From contig JAKSZP010012221.1 in the NCBI GenBank assembly GCA_022478985.1, forward strand, positions 21,461 through 85,460: DNA of 64,000 nt, in the 5' to 3' direction. The translations under genes and the position numbers were made by a program. Positions within the stretch are counted from its first letter, which is position 1, and each line of letters opens with the position of its first letter. Positions 53,921 through 64,000 of this stretch are shown one piece after another. This stretch comes from Massospora cicadina. Taxonomy: Eukaryota; Entomophthoromycota; Entomophthoromycetes; Entomophthorales; Entomophthoraceae. The notes under the pieces were generated by a model. It saw nothing but the letters and a program-made list of their open reading frames with translations, was not told the origin of the DNA and did not search any database.

Positions 53921-55116
53921 ACATGATCTCCTCATGACTCCAGATGCATAGGGTGATGAAGATGAAGCCCTACAAAAAATGCTCTCTCAACACTCCCGTG
54001 ACACCAAGGTGGAAAATGGGAAGCTATATAAGAAAGTAGGAGTAAATTGGTTGCCCTATTTTGGCCGTTAGAGAGAGTTCCTGTCATTTTGGAGTCTCGT
54101 AAAATCATGGGGCATGGCGGAGTATGCAAAACAAATGAGTTGGTGAAAGATAGATACTACTGGGAGGGCATCTTGGAAATCATGACTGAAGTTTTGGATG
54201 CATTCCTGACCTGTAAAAAAACAATCTGGCTTCAACGCCCAATATCAGTACCAACCAACGACGCCTCAACACCCCTTCCACACCATAAGTTTGGATGTGG
54301 TAGGTCCTCTCCCTCAGACCACAGGTGGCAATCGATATATCTTAGTCAGTATTGATCATATCACCAAATGGGTTGAAGCTGTAGCTCTCCACTCTCAGAC
54401 TGCTAAAGCAACGGCCACCTTTTTACTCCAATACATTCTCACCAGACATGGATGTCCCCAAATCCTACTATGTGATTTTTAGAAAAATTTTACCTCTCAA
54501 GTGGTGAAGCTCCTTGCCACCTTTATAGGAGCGCAACAACTCTTCTTGGACCCCTATAACCAATCCACAATGGTGTTATAGAAAGAGTTAACGGAACCCT
54601 GGTTTCCATACTCAATAAAATGGCCAAATTAGAATCTTTCCACTGGTATCTTTATTTACCCAGTGCCTTCATGGCTTATTGAATTAGTTATCATCCCATT
54701 CTAAAGATGTCCCCTTTCTGTGTGTTGTATGGCCGAGAACCTGGGGTACCATTCTGCTAACAAAAGATATTTTACAGACAGAACTGACCCAGAGAAAGCC
54801 ATGAAAAAGTTGACTTAACACATCATCTAACTACAAGCAGAAGCTATATCTAACTTGGACAAGTCTGTCACTAAAGAAGGCAAAGCAAATAATGAGCTTC
54901 AGGCCCCTCTCCCTTCCTTCTGAGTATCCAGCTAGGCATTGTATTACCACAACCGCATCACTCCTAGAAGTTAAAAGCTTGGTTAAATCTGGGAAGGGCC
55001 ATTTTCAGTCACTAACAGGCGAGGGGATGAGTAATCTATCAAATCCCTTGCTTCCAGAGTCACCATTAATCAGGTGCATGGCCGCTTCCTATGGACTTAT
55101 TATCCCCCCAACATTC
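53921..55116 (+). pseudogene. H: integrase
   Basis: Zinc module GHGGVCKTNELVKDRYYW (54110-54163) and a damaged CxxC. Core: LDVVGPLPQTTGGNRYILVS (54291-54350), IDHITKWVEAVAL, second Asp block ILLCDF (about 54463) and GVIERVNG near 54573 with the catalytic Glu kept. The C-terminal part is degraded. Readable into 55116, where the polypurine tract starts. Confidence 0.75.
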
Positions 55117-55129
55117 TTGAGGGGGGCGA
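55117..55129 (+). promoter_or_regulatory. H polypurine tract
   Basis: CTTGAGGGGGGCGA before the 3' LTR; shared with A. Confidence 0.8.
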
Positions 55130-55883
55130 TGTCAGACATTTGCCCTCCAGGCTTCATGATAAGAATGTCTTGGGGCAAATTAGCCAAAAAGGGGAAATTT
55201 AAGACATTTACAAGTCCCCAATAATAATGAGATCAATTTAAAATCAAATGACAATTTTTCAGCCAAAAGACCCTAGCTGATTCTTAGTGGAAACCCGCAG
55301 ATTGTAGTAACACTAATTTGAATACTCTATGGGCAATTAAACCAATATCCAGCAGTCAGATTACTCTGACCATGAAGCAGACCATAGGGTCCATTGGATG
55401 GTACACCCCCAGCCATGACCAGGTCCATTCAAGAACCTACATGGGGATCACCCCTTTTTATAGGCGTGGCAGGGGTCCCCCAAGGTGAAATAAATTTTAT
55501 CATATGGGGATTGGCTAAAATTTATCAAATCGTTACCTTATGGGTATGTCTTAGCTAAGCATAATTCCCCATCCATTGTTCCGCCTAAGAGAAGCGAGTT
55601 TTCTGAGTTTTGATAGGCTGAAATCATATTTTGCCTAATTTGTAATTCCCCAAGCTATTAAACGTCAAGTCTCGATTCTTTAAATACTATTATTAAATTA
55701 TTATATAAGATTTCTCTTTTTTACCCCCAGGCGGCACATAATAAAAAACCCTTAAACCAAAAACCAATTTAGTATATATTTCTTTCTTTATTTTAATATA
55801 GCTGGTGAGACAAGATCTTCACTTATATTGTTGGATTTGAGCTACCAGCACCAGAGAGCCTTTTTTTAGCCCTAAATCCAACA
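55130..55883 (+). repeat. H: 3' LTR
   Basis: 754 bp, TGTCAGACA to CCAACA. The right border is fixed by the gcata duplication. Confidence 0.75.
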
Positions 55884-55888
55884 GCATA
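55884..55888. repeat. Target-site duplication of H, right copy
   Basis: gcata, see 51958-51962. Confidence 0.75.
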
Positions 55889-56760
55889 TGTTTGGACAGA
55901 AGAATAATTTTACCTAAATTCAGGATATTAAAGAAGCGCTTAAAGCTATACTTACATCTATTTTACATCCCAAGTTTACTGCATCCGCTTCCTCAAGTTG
56001 CCAATATGTCCACATTGTTGAGAACCAGAAGAATCTACAACCTTGATGAACCTACTGCATAGATTCCATCATAGCGCCAAGACTTTTTCGGAAAAAACTT
56101 GCTGAGGAGGCGGGAAAAGGGCTTCAGCATAATGGATGGGGCATTTCATTCTGAAATCCCTGTACCGCCTTGAGAATGCTTAGCAACCTCTAATGAGCCT
56201 ATCATTTTTGTACCAGTAGAAGATGATTTAGTACCTATCAATAATAAATAACTTGATACTGCTTACTCTTCTTCTGAAAAATCTCAGATGTTCTTCACTC
56301 TCCCTAGCATTTTGGAAGCTTAGTTACTTAAATTGCTACTTAAGGCCACAAATCCCTATCCATACCATTGTCAACAGTAGCTTGCCATAGATAACACTTC
56401 ACCCATAATAAAATACATCAAGATTTCTCCTGACTTTCTGCATTACATGAAATATTGCATGGCTGAGCCACAATGCACTCGATCCATTGGGGCCTACTCC
56501 TCTCTATCCATTCACTTTGGGAAGCTTTCCGTGGATACATCTGCCATAGCCTTAGATAACTGAGCTATGACCTTCTCCTTGGGACCCAGTTTCTCTTTAA
56601 GATTATTTGGCCATAGTGCACAACAATGAGGGATCCTTATCCCTTCTGTTCGCAGGTTCCCTTTAGTTTCAAAACCTCCTGTGATGCCAAAACAGAGGCC
56701 AAAGCCTGAGTTTGCATATCAAAGAGTGGCAGCCAAATTGGCCAATTCAAGTATCATTTA
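55889..56760 (+). pseudogene. J: gag end and protease
   Basis: Protease C-half: SIGAYSSLSIHFGKLSVDT near 56480-56535, then LGPSFSLRLFG (in place of LIGTTFM) near 56580. It parallels B VSEGAYSALPFG and LLIGTTF. The active-site box is not readable. Earlier codons are a gag/linker remnant. Confidence 0.5.
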
Positions 56761-57200
56761 AAAGCTCTTGCATACAAATGCCGCTTCCTGTGGTTAAAAG
56801 TCAAAAACTAAATTTAAATTTTCTTGCCTAAGACGACCATTATAGCTCCAAAATCCTAGGTTATCATTGACACCATAGTTCACACCAACATTCCTCTGGT
56901 TGTCTGCTGGAGATTTCTGGCCTAGATAAACATCAGTAAAGTAGTTTCTACATGTCTAAGAATTTTTGATCCCACCTATGATGGATCCATATTGGTTTTG
57001 GTGACTGACATTAATAAAAACTTAAAAATAAGTGATCTATTACTTTGGCTGATTATGTGCATCCCCTATCTTTAGAGGCCCCCAATGACATCTGCAGCTT
57101 TGGAAGTCTAATTAAATTTGGTTTGTAAACGCCCTCATCAGTAGCTCTAGTTAACACTTTTATTAAGCAAGAGCTCACTAGCGATCAACATAGCCAGGTT
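56761..57200 (+). pseudogene. J: dUTPase-like domain
   Basis: IIAPKS followed by TAG, then VIIDTIVHTNIP, and further RIFDPTYDGSILVLVTDIN. FDPTYDG (56965-56985) keeps both the Asp and the Tyr of dUTPase motif 3 (G-V-I-D-x-x-Y-x-G). With A (GILDPAFDG) it shows that family II retained the motif that family I lost. Two or more stops; not functional now. Confidence 0.6.
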
Positions 57201-57827
57201 AGAAAATTATTGGAAGAGTACTAAGACCTCAACCTCTACCTATGCTTTTGGAAAAAATAGTGGTGTTCTAAATCACGTGCAGACTGGGGATGCTCCCCCC
57301 ATCTGGTCCCAACTCTACCAAAAAATTAAGGTTGAGGAAGCTTAGGTGGCTGTTGAGCTCAAGAAACTATTTGAAGCCAAGCTATTGGTGTCTTCAAGCA
57401 GTCACTGGGCCTCCCCCAAATGTTAATTCAGAAGAAGTATGTCAGTCATCATGTGGTGATGTACTATTGCTGGCTCAATTTCATTACCAAGAAGGACAGT
57501 TATCCCTCTCCCTGAATCAAAGACTCTATCCAATTGCTTTCTGGGTTGCATTACTTTTCTGCTATGGACCTCACTAGCAGATATGAGCATGTGAAGCTCG
57601 CCCTGAAGATTGAGCCAAGTGTGCGCTTATAGCCAATGAGGGTCTATTAAACCCACGAGGATGCCCCAGGGCCTTTGCAAAGCACCAGCTACCTTTCAGA
57701 GCGCCATTGGGCATAGTTCTAGGTGACTTAAAACTATTATGCGTCCTCATGTACCTTATCAATATCAATGACTATCACTAAACTTCAAAGGTCATTTGGA
57801 ACACCTAAAAAAGTTTTAACTATCATA
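57201..57827 (+). pseudogene. J: RT, N-terminal two-thirds, cut by C
   Basis: GVLNHVQTGDAPPIWSQLYQ near 57262, AVELKKLFEAKLLV near 57350, MPQGLCKAPATFQ near 57660, and catalytic box YLIN (57752-57763; both Asp codons altered). It stops at 57827 where the C LTR begins. Confidence 0.7.
57823..57827. repeat. Expected target-site duplication of C, left copy
   Basis: tcata, the five bases before the LTR. The right copy is outside the window, so unconfirmed. Confidence 0.4.
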
Positions 57828-58139
57828 TGTAACAGACCAGGCGGCACCTGATCCATACATCGACTCAGATCAGGTGACATTTGGTCTTAGTATTGCTTTG
57901 ATACAAAGGGCCTCAAATTTGAAGAAGTTGAAGTTAGTGAGATTTGACATCCTAAAAATGGAATGCATCAGAGAAAATATGACGTTGGGCTTATGCATGG
58001 TGTGGATGATGATCCGGTGGGATGTGGAGTCTTTGTGAGTGATGTGCTGGATAATGTTTGAGAGATCCTATCATAGGAGGGAGCTTACACAATACTAGCA
58101 AATGCTATTTATTAGGGGATGTTTTGGCCCTGAATGGCC

Positions 58140-58149
58140 AGTTGCGTCT
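58140..58149 (+). promoter_or_regulatory. C predicted transcript 5' end (self-primer)
   Basis: AGTTGCGTCT, perfectly complementary to AGACGCAACT at 59232-59241. Also kept in the 3' LTR (near 63823). Confidence 0.65.
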
Positions 58150-58806
58150 TCTATGAAAAAAAAAACAGAAAATTTAATAAAAAAGCTTGCTAAAATAAGA
58201 TATTATTTTATTAAGTTATAGTTTCAGATTGAAGTTATGAGCTCAACTAGTGAGCTTGGCGTGGCGTTGGCGTCTTTCTTGGTCCTTTCCTGGAGTTAAA
58301 TCATGCTGTTGATGTGCAGCGTCATAGGGACAGTGGTTCAGGTTATGTGGCAATGACGAGGCATGGTAGAAGGGTTTGGGGATGGGCTTTGGCAGGCCTG
58401 TCATTAGTATGGTCAGTGATGTGGCTCTTACTTCCCAATTCCTTTGTGTTTTATTGGCTCAAACCTGCCTGTCAGGGACTGGCATACCTTTAACCCAGTC
58501 TGGAATAGCAACTTGTTAACTTGCCATGCCTGAGCTAAGATTCCAGTATAACAAGGGAAGGATGTGGATAAAAAATATAAAAGCTGTGAATAAAGGTCTG
58601 GTGGGCTCTAATATAGGTTGTAGAGCTTCAGCTAGACCAACCCCTGTTAGGGCCAAGATACCAGTGACAGTGGGTAATTGTGAAATTGAGTTATAGGAAA
58701 TATTTGGATTTTCAGAGTTAATTTAATTGATATATGATTGATAATAAAGAACCTTGTACTTCACTAAGGATCAAAAGCAAGTAAATCAAGTATGTATTTA
58801 AAAGTC

Positions 58807-58833
58807 TTTTTTTAGTACTAGATGGTCCCAACC
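58807..58833 (-). mobile_element. Tiny poly(A)-tailed sequence 3
   Basis: Minus strand GGTTGGGACCATCTAGTACT followed by 7 A. Same 20-mer as at 28231 and 44876. I could not find a target duplication, so its 5' extent is unknown. Confidence 0.6.
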
Positions 58834-59231
58834 TAGAAGCATCTTAACTTTATTGACTGCAAGGAATGATTTTATAAATATTTAACTTATATTCACTTTT
58901 CAGACTAATTGAACTAGCTTTAGGGCTTACTTTATTCTTATCTAGCCTTAGATTCTTTAGGCTCTTTCTGTCTTAGATAACCAAAGCTTAGACTAGTAGT
59001 CAACTGCCTAGTTAGGACTACTAAGACCTGGTCCCAGGTGTTCCGATGTTCAATTAAAATTTTATAGGCTTAAATCAACTCATCTGACTCATTATTCATC
59101 TGCTTATGTAACTTTGCTATCATCTTTGATTGTTTAAGATGATTACATATATCATATATTCTATCAATAAGAACTGATATATTAGGGATATCTTTAATGT
59201 CAGGCTTTGCCCTGTCACTGCCCGTTACATT

Positions 59232-59241
59232 AGACGCAACT
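59232..59241 (+). promoter_or_regulatory. C self-priming site
   Basis: AGACGCAACT, two bases after the LTR end; no tRNA-type TGG site. Confidence 0.7.
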
Positions 59242-59369
59242 CAAATACATTTTTGTTAGTTTTGTGGGGGCCCCAAGAAGAGGTGGTGGCCACAGAAGGG
59301 GATTAAAGGCATCACCATGTTTTGACAGTGGTGATGGTGAGTTTCTCATTAACATTTGTGATAAGAGAG

Positions 59370-60225
59370 GTGGTTCAAGTATGTGGCGCAAGTTCTGTGA
59401 AAGTGGAGGAGAGCAATGGAGTATCTAAATCTTCAAAAGGTCAGGAGACGTTACCCATGGAAGCTTTATAGAAGATTCACCAAGTGGTGTCTCAAATTCA
59501 TTTTCAGGTTCAGTTGGCTCAAGCGATGGGAGGAGAGACCCCTTTCTCGCTGCAGATTGCACAAATTGTGGAGGAACTACCATTGGACCTGGTGGGGTGG
59601 GTGCAAGGAATTGTTGAGAAGCAAGGTCGCCTTCCTGGATCCATGGATGAGTGTGTCAATTAGTTTGACTGGGCTGCTTGTCTGGATGAGGCGCAGGATG
59701 AGGCGTGGTCAGCTTTGCTGATGGTGAGTCAGGGGCAAAGATCGGTTGAAGAATATGGTCAGATTTCTAACATTTGGTGAAAGCAGCACAAGTATTAGAT
59801 TTGCAATCATTGCGAATGTTTTGACAGGGGCTGCAAGAGGATACGTTGGCTGCTATGGCGGCTGCTAAAGATCAGAGTATGTTGGTTGAAGAAATCGCAT
59901 TGGTGGTACAGATTGAGAAACAATTGGCCTTGGTGTGAAACTGGCAGGAGAATTCTATGTCTCCAGGAAGGGGCCAGTCACCTTCATTGGCTCGTAGAGG
60001 TCAAGGAGGTTAGCAGGGATCGCCCAGGAATTTTGGAAATATCCATGAAGTGTTCCACCAGGGAAACGTTGAGGTGTCGTGGAGAACAGGAGGTCAGGGA
60101 CCCAGGAAGAGTAATAGTCCCAGCCCTACCTTACCTGCAAATTTGCAATCTGAGAATGCTTTAAAAATATAAATTACTTCTTTTCTTTATCCTCAGTTAT
60201 TTATTCTAGTGGAGTCATATTCGCA
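59370..60225 (+). pseudogene. C: gag
   Basis: Codons around 59490-59765 read QIHFQVQLAQAMGGETPFSL, IVEELPLDLVGWVQGIVEKQ and SQGQRSVEEYGQIS. The last is the capsid signature of Ty3-type gag (Q-G-x-x-SVEEY). The nucleocapsid part is damaged and no clean CCHC knuckle remains. Stop codons at about 59649 and 59779; the downstream frame is unclear. Confidence 0.6.
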
Positions 60226-60720
60226 AGGTTGAATGGAGAAAGTGTTGGCCCTGGTAGATACAGGGGCTGAGGAAAACTGTGTGGAATTTGCTTTGGAAGA
60301 ACGTTTGAAGTTGGTAATGAAGCGGGTCCTGAGGTGGTGTTCGCTGATGTATCAAGGAAGGCCCCCTCGTGGCGTTTTTAGCCTTGGGTAGTTGTTCAGA
60401 AGAACCAATTTTAGTTCAGAGAGGGCTTCTGTAAAATCAGAAATCTGGCTCATCCTGTGGTATTATGATGCAATGGTGGCATTGGTTCCAGCCTCAGGTG
60501 GATCTGCTGCTTAATACAATTACTTTGAATTCTCAGATTGGGCCTCAGATTATATGGAAGATGGAGGTTGGGATTGATGTTCCGAGTGGATACAGAAATA
60601 TGGGTGGAATGCAGGAGGTAGAGTTACCAGCCATTATAGCGACTTTGTTGATGTATTTGGTCTTATTGGAGACTCGCATTTTTCCTCTACAGGTTCTTTT
60701 GCGAGTTCATTCCTTTTCAA
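60226..60720 (+). pseudogene. C: aspartic protease
   Basis: EKVLALVDTGAEENCVEFAL with the active-site box DTGA intact (60257-60268). The second half is scattered over frames up to the RT lead-in. It would mature the polyprotein. Confidence 0.7.
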
Positions 60721-62020
60721 GGAGGGGATGGAGCTTCCCAGGTGTGTTCAGTATACGCTCTTAATAAATGGGCCAGAGAAGCGTTGGAGGGCCATGTGAA
60801 ATCGATGTTTGACAAAGGGTTAATTGAGCCCTCTATGTCTCCAGTTGTGTCTCCTGTATTACTGATACCAAAAGCAAGTGGCGAATTATGCCCATGTGTG
60901 GATTTCCATCATCTGAATGTGGTCACCAAGCCTGATCCATATCTGATGCCATTGTAGGAGGATATTCTCCCAATGGTTACCAGATGCATGGTGTTTACAA
61001 AACTTGACCTCGTGGATGCATTTAATCAGGTACCAGTGAGACCGGAGCATCAGCAATACACAGCGTTAAGTGCCACCTGGGGGTGTATCAGTATTACGTG
61101 ATGCCATTCAGGCTTAGGAATGCTCTAGCGGTGTTCCAGTGGATGATCGACCATGTCCTTGGAGGAATGACTGGTCTTTGCTGTGCCGCCTATATGGATG
61201 ATATCTTAGTATTTTCACGGTCCCAAGAGGATCATGTCAAGGATGTTTGGGAAGTGCTGGGGGCAATTGCCTGGATAGGTTTTAGATTGAAACCTTCTGA
61301 GTGCAAATTCAACCAAAGTTTGGTAACGTTCCTAGGCAACGTGGTTTTCCATAATGGATTGGGAGTATTTTCAGATAAACTGCGTACAGTGTGGGCATGG
61401 AAGGCCCCTACAGATCAGATGGGGGTGCGGAGTTTTTGGGAACATTTAACTTCCTGCATTGGTTTGTGAAGAATTTGTCCCAAATGGCCTTACCACTTAT
61501 GCATCTGACCCAGGACGTCCCATTCATATGAGGAAGGAAAGAGGAGCAGGCCTTCAAATTACTGAAGAATAAGTTACTTAACACGCCTGTACTGGCTCAT
61601 CCAGGCCCTGGGAGGCCATTCGTGGTGGAAACAGATGCCTCAAATTATGCAGTAGGTGCAGTGTTGCTTCAGGAAGGGGAAGACGGGCTAGAACACCCCA
61701 TGTGTTACTTTATCCATAAGATGTTTCTTGCGGAAATGAGCTACCCAATATATGATAAGGAACTGTTGGCGGTGATGGTGGCCTTGCAGGAATGGCAGCA
61801 TCATTTACCCTATGCTGGCATCATTTTGTTATTTGGATTGATCACAAGGCGTTGGAATACTATTGTGAACCCAGAAAGATAAACCAGAGGCAGGCCAAAT
61901 GGCATGTGGAGCTGGTCCATTATGACTTCCAGGCGGAGTACAGGCCAGGAGCGTCGAATATCCTATCAGAATGGTTGAGTCAAGATGGGGCTTGAAGTAT
62001 GAGAAGGAGGAATTAGAGTA
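60721..62020 (+). pseudogene. C: reverse transcriptase and RNase H
   Basis: 60742-60957: ALEGHVKSMFDKGLIEPSMS, SPVLLIPKASGEL, CVDFHHLN; TAG at 60955; then TKLDLVDAFNQVPV near 61005. 61083-61469: YYVMPFRLRNALAVFQWMID and intact YMDD (61191-61202), VFSRSQEDH, LGNVVFHNGLG. RNase H 61622-61882: ETDASNYAVGAVLLQ, YDKELLAVMVALQEW, then ASNILSEWLSQ. Two frameshifts (61470, 61850) and the TAG disable it. Confidence 0.85.
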
Positions 62021-63330
62021 GTTTAATACAGCCATGATGCTCTGACTGGACCAATTCGCGATGATTGGGGATAGGTAAAGTGAGTTGTGGGAGGAAGTCT
62101 GTCAGAAGCAAGAAAAATCAAAATTCCCCCAGCAATTGAAAGCTGAGATGATGGAGGGATGGCCGCATGGGTGCCATAAAGCTTTTACAAAGAGTGATGG
62201 GATGCTATACCACAATTTTCGTGTGTGGGTGCCCAACCCATCGCTACAATGAGAGGTAATTTGAGCTTCTCATGATCATCTGTTGGCGGGTCACTTGGGA
62301 GTTGAGAAGATGGTAGAATTGGTGCAATGGAAGTATTTGTGGCCGAGCCTGCATAAGGATGCCAAGAAGTACATGTGGGAGTGTTTGGTATGCGCAAAAT
62401 CAAAAACCCTTAAGAGAATCTTCATTGGGTAAGTTAAACACACTACAGATACTACATGCGCCATGGAGTTCAATTAGCGTCAATTTCATAATGAGTCTCC
62501 TAAAGGTGCAGGGGAAGGATGCAGTTATGGTGGTCATGGATATAAAACCAAATATGCTGAGTTCTACCCATGCACCAGAAGTTTTTGGCAAAGGATGCAG
62601 TAAGGATCTTCATTGATGAAGTGTTCTCCTGGCATGGATTACCTGAGTAAATTATTTTGTATTGTGGTCCACAATTTGTCTCAAAATTCTGGTCGAGTTT
62701 GCTGAGGAATTTGGAAATCAGGCCTGGTCAGTCCTCAGTGTATAATCCCCAATCCAACGGACAGATGGAGATGGTAAATAAGATACTTGAGCAGTATCTC
62801 CAGTGTTACATCTCCAATTGACAGGATGAATGGGTTCCATGGGTTCAGATGGCCCAGTTTGCTTATACACAATCATTATTAATTGTCAACAGGAATGACT
62901 CCGTTTTTTGCAAATCATGGTCTAAATTATAGATCAAATGGGGGATCTGTGGGCAGAGTGTGTCAGGGGGCGGATGAGATGGCACATAACATGGTGGATA
63001 TTAGGAAGAAGCTATGAGAAAATTTGGAGCAGGCAGTGGCTCAGCAGAAGCAACAGGAAGATTGACAAAGAGCTTTATATCTAGCGTTTTAGCCTGGGGA
63101 CTGGGTATTGGTGGCAGCTAAGAATTATGCTGTTCTGATTCTGAGTCATAAGCTGGGACCAAAGTTTTTTGGCCCATAGTATATCATCTGAGCCATTAAT
63201 CAGGTTGCTTTTGAATTAAGATTGCCAATAGGTTCTTAGGCCAATCCAGTAATATACGCTTCCCAGTTATGGGCATTCAAAGGAATAGGTCTGGATCATC
63301 CAGAACCATTAAACCCTAGGGAAGGGGATG
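62021..63330 (+). pseudogene. C: integrase
   Basis: Zinc module SHDHLLAGHLGVEKM near 62265-62312 and CLVCAKSK near 62383. Core near 62455-62620: SSISVNFIMSLLK, AVMVVMD (first Asp); second Asp region near 62660 is degraded; NPQSNGQME-like codons near 62748-62775 keep the Glu. GPY-type region near 63160-63190 (LGPKFFGP). Multiple frameshifts. Confidence 0.75.
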
Positions 63331-63489
63331 TTCTAGAATATGAGGTGGAACAGATACTTTATGTGAGATGGGTGAGGGTCCAGCAGCAACTGCTGGTGAA
63401 GTGGAAAGTTTATCCAGTAAAGGAGGCGACGTGGAAAATGAAGGAAGACTGCGCATGATGCCCAGGGAGAGTATGGGAGTTTTTGGCCT
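63331..63489 (+). pseudogene. C: chromodomain
   Basis: EYEVEQILYVRWVRVQQQLLV, KWKVYPVKEATWKMKEDC: the chromodomain pattern Y-x-V-E-x-I, L-V-KW-x-x-(Y/F)P, E-x-TW. It lies at the extreme C-terminus of pol, directly before the polypurine tract. It would direct integration through histone marks. Confidence 0.85.
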
Positions 63490-63501
63490 CACAGGGGGTG
63501 A
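63490..63501 (+). promoter_or_regulatory. C polypurine tract
   Basis: cacagggggtga directly before the 3' LTR. Confidence 0.7.
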
Positions 63502-64000
63502 TGTAATGAATCAGGCGACACCTGATCCATACATTGCCCCAGATCAGGTGTCATTTGATCCAAGTATTGCTTTGATACAAAGGGCCTCAAATTTGAGGAA
63601 GTCAGAGTTAGTGTGGTTTGACATCCTGAAACCAAAATGCATTTGAGAAAATATGACGTTGGGCTCATTTATGGCATGGATGATGATCCGGTGGGATATG
63701 GAGTCTTCACTAGCAATGTGATGGACAGTGTTTAAAAAAGCCTAGCATAGGAGGGAGCTTACACAAAACTAGTGGAGTGCTATTTATTAAAGGATGTTTT
63801 GGCCTTGAATGGCCAGTTGCGTCTTCTATAAGAAAACAGAAAACTTACTAGAAAAGCTTGCTAAAATAAGATATTATCTTATTAAGTTATAGTTTCAGAT
63901 TGAAGTTATGAGCTCAACCAGTGAGCTTGGCGTGGCGTTGGCGTCGTTCTTGGCCCTTTCCTGAAGTTAAACCCTGCTGTTGATGTGCAGCGTCGTAGGG
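63502..64000 (+). repeat. C: 3' LTR, truncated by the window end
   Basis: Starts TGTAATGAATCAGG and matches the first 500 bp of 57828-59229. Confidence 0.9.

Larger units (their letters stand above)
51963..55883 (+). mobile_element. Element H: internally deleted Ty3/gypsy (family II)
   Basis: Shortened 5' LTR (51963-52473) runs straight into RT. The end of that LTR, the primer site, gag, protease and dUTPase-like region are missing. RT, RNase H, integrase, polypurine tract and a full 3' LTR (55130-55883) follow, then a perfect 5-bp duplication. An internal deletion after insertion explains it. Confidence 0.8.
50259..57827 (+). mobile_element. Element J: Ty3/gypsy (family II), split by H and cut by C
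   Basis: Primer-binding site and gag (50260-51957), H inserted with gcata duplications, then protease, dUTPase-like segment and RT (55889-57827), where C interrupts the RT just past the catalytic box. The remainder would lie beyond C, outside the window. Confidence 0.65.
57828..59229 (+). repeat. C: 5' LTR
   Basis: 1402 bp with terminal inverted repeats TGTAAC/GTTACA. The first 500 bp match 63502-64000. TATA-like tatttatta at 58106-58114 lies about 30 bp before the predicted RNA start at 58140. It contains tiny insertion 3 (58807-58833). Confidence 0.8.
57828..64000 (+). mobile_element. Element C: chromovirus, best preserved catalytic motifs
   Basis: 5' LTR (57828-59229), self-priming site, gag, protease, RT, RNase H, integrase, chromodomain, polypurine tract and 3' LTR, cut by the window end at 64000. 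Protease box DTGA and RT box YMDD are intact, but several stops and frameshifts remain. Related to D and L by layout and self-priming, not by close sequence. Confidence 0.9.

Noticed and set aside
58814..58833. 20-mer AGTACTAGATGGTCCCAACC as a 5S rRNA piece
   Set aside because: Slight resemblance to the 5S AGTACT..GGTGGG region only; the poly(A) on the other strand marks the true 3' end.
1..64000. CRISPR arrays, operons, bacterial promoters, riboswitches or phage genes
   Set aside because: No regularly spaced repeats and no prokaryotic gene layout; everything recognisable is eukaryotic retroelement.

Overview
This window looks like repeat-rich nuclear DNA of a fungus, most likely a basidiomycete with a transposon-inflated genome; a rust is possible, but the species cannot be named from the sequence. 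It has no bacterial-type genes or operons, and I can support no intact host gene. Almost everything is LTR retrotransposon (Ty3/gypsy, Metaviridae), decayed by stops and frameshifts and inserted into each other. There are also one 5'-truncated LINE, two copies of a tRNA-headed SINE, three tiny poly(A)-tailed insertions, a miniature LTR element and one GC-rich insert of unknown origin.

Layout. 1-3.56 kb: element A (gypsy family II, + strand). 3.6-8.05 kb: element G (family I, - strand). 8.78-25.85 kb: element E (family I, + strand), split in its gag region by chromovirus D (- strand, 9227-20948). D is itself split inside its RT by element B (+ strand, 12922-18694). 25.85-30.4 kb: unrecognised sequence holding K, a miniature LTR element with 1-kb LTRs (27041-29330). 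30.4-31.7 kb: 5' end of a second chromovirus, L (- strand). 31.7-32.7 kb: gag remnant M. 34.1-36.7 and 48.1-49.95 kb: two halves of gypsy element R. The left half of R carries the LINE (34491-36134). Between the halves sits Q (36690-48141), which contains F (- strand, 39066-46896). F in turn carries a SINE, a 35-bp poly(A) insertion and the GC-rich insert. 50.26-57.83 kb: element J (family II), split by H (51963-55883). 57.83 kb to the end: chromovirus C (+ strand), cut off by the window edge in its 3' LTR. Target-site duplications support most of these nests: B ggcta/gacta, K ggttc/agttc, F attca twice, H gcata twice, LINE 17 bp twice, and less cleanly D ggcat/ggcgt and Q taatg/atatg.

How the parts work. 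Family I and II elements have the order LTR - tRNA-type primer-binding site - gag - protease - dUTPase-like domain - RT - RNase H - integrase - polypurine tract - LTR. The miniature element K has the same primer-binding site and could have been moved by their proteins. The chromoviruses C, D and L have no tRNA-type site. Two bases after each 5' LTR lies a 10-11 nt motif complementary to a motif inside the same LTR, about 30 bp after a TATA-like sequence. The pairing changes in step between the three elements, which is what Tf1/sushi-type self-priming predicts.

Decay. Many stops in B are TGA where relatives have arginine (CGA to TGA), and the RT catalytic Asp-Asp is lost in most copies, mainly by transitions. 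This fits deamination of methylated cytosines or a RIP-like process. The LINE and the GC-rich insert are visibly richer in GC and CpG and look younger or foreign. Element boundaries given with '~' are estimates made by eye.
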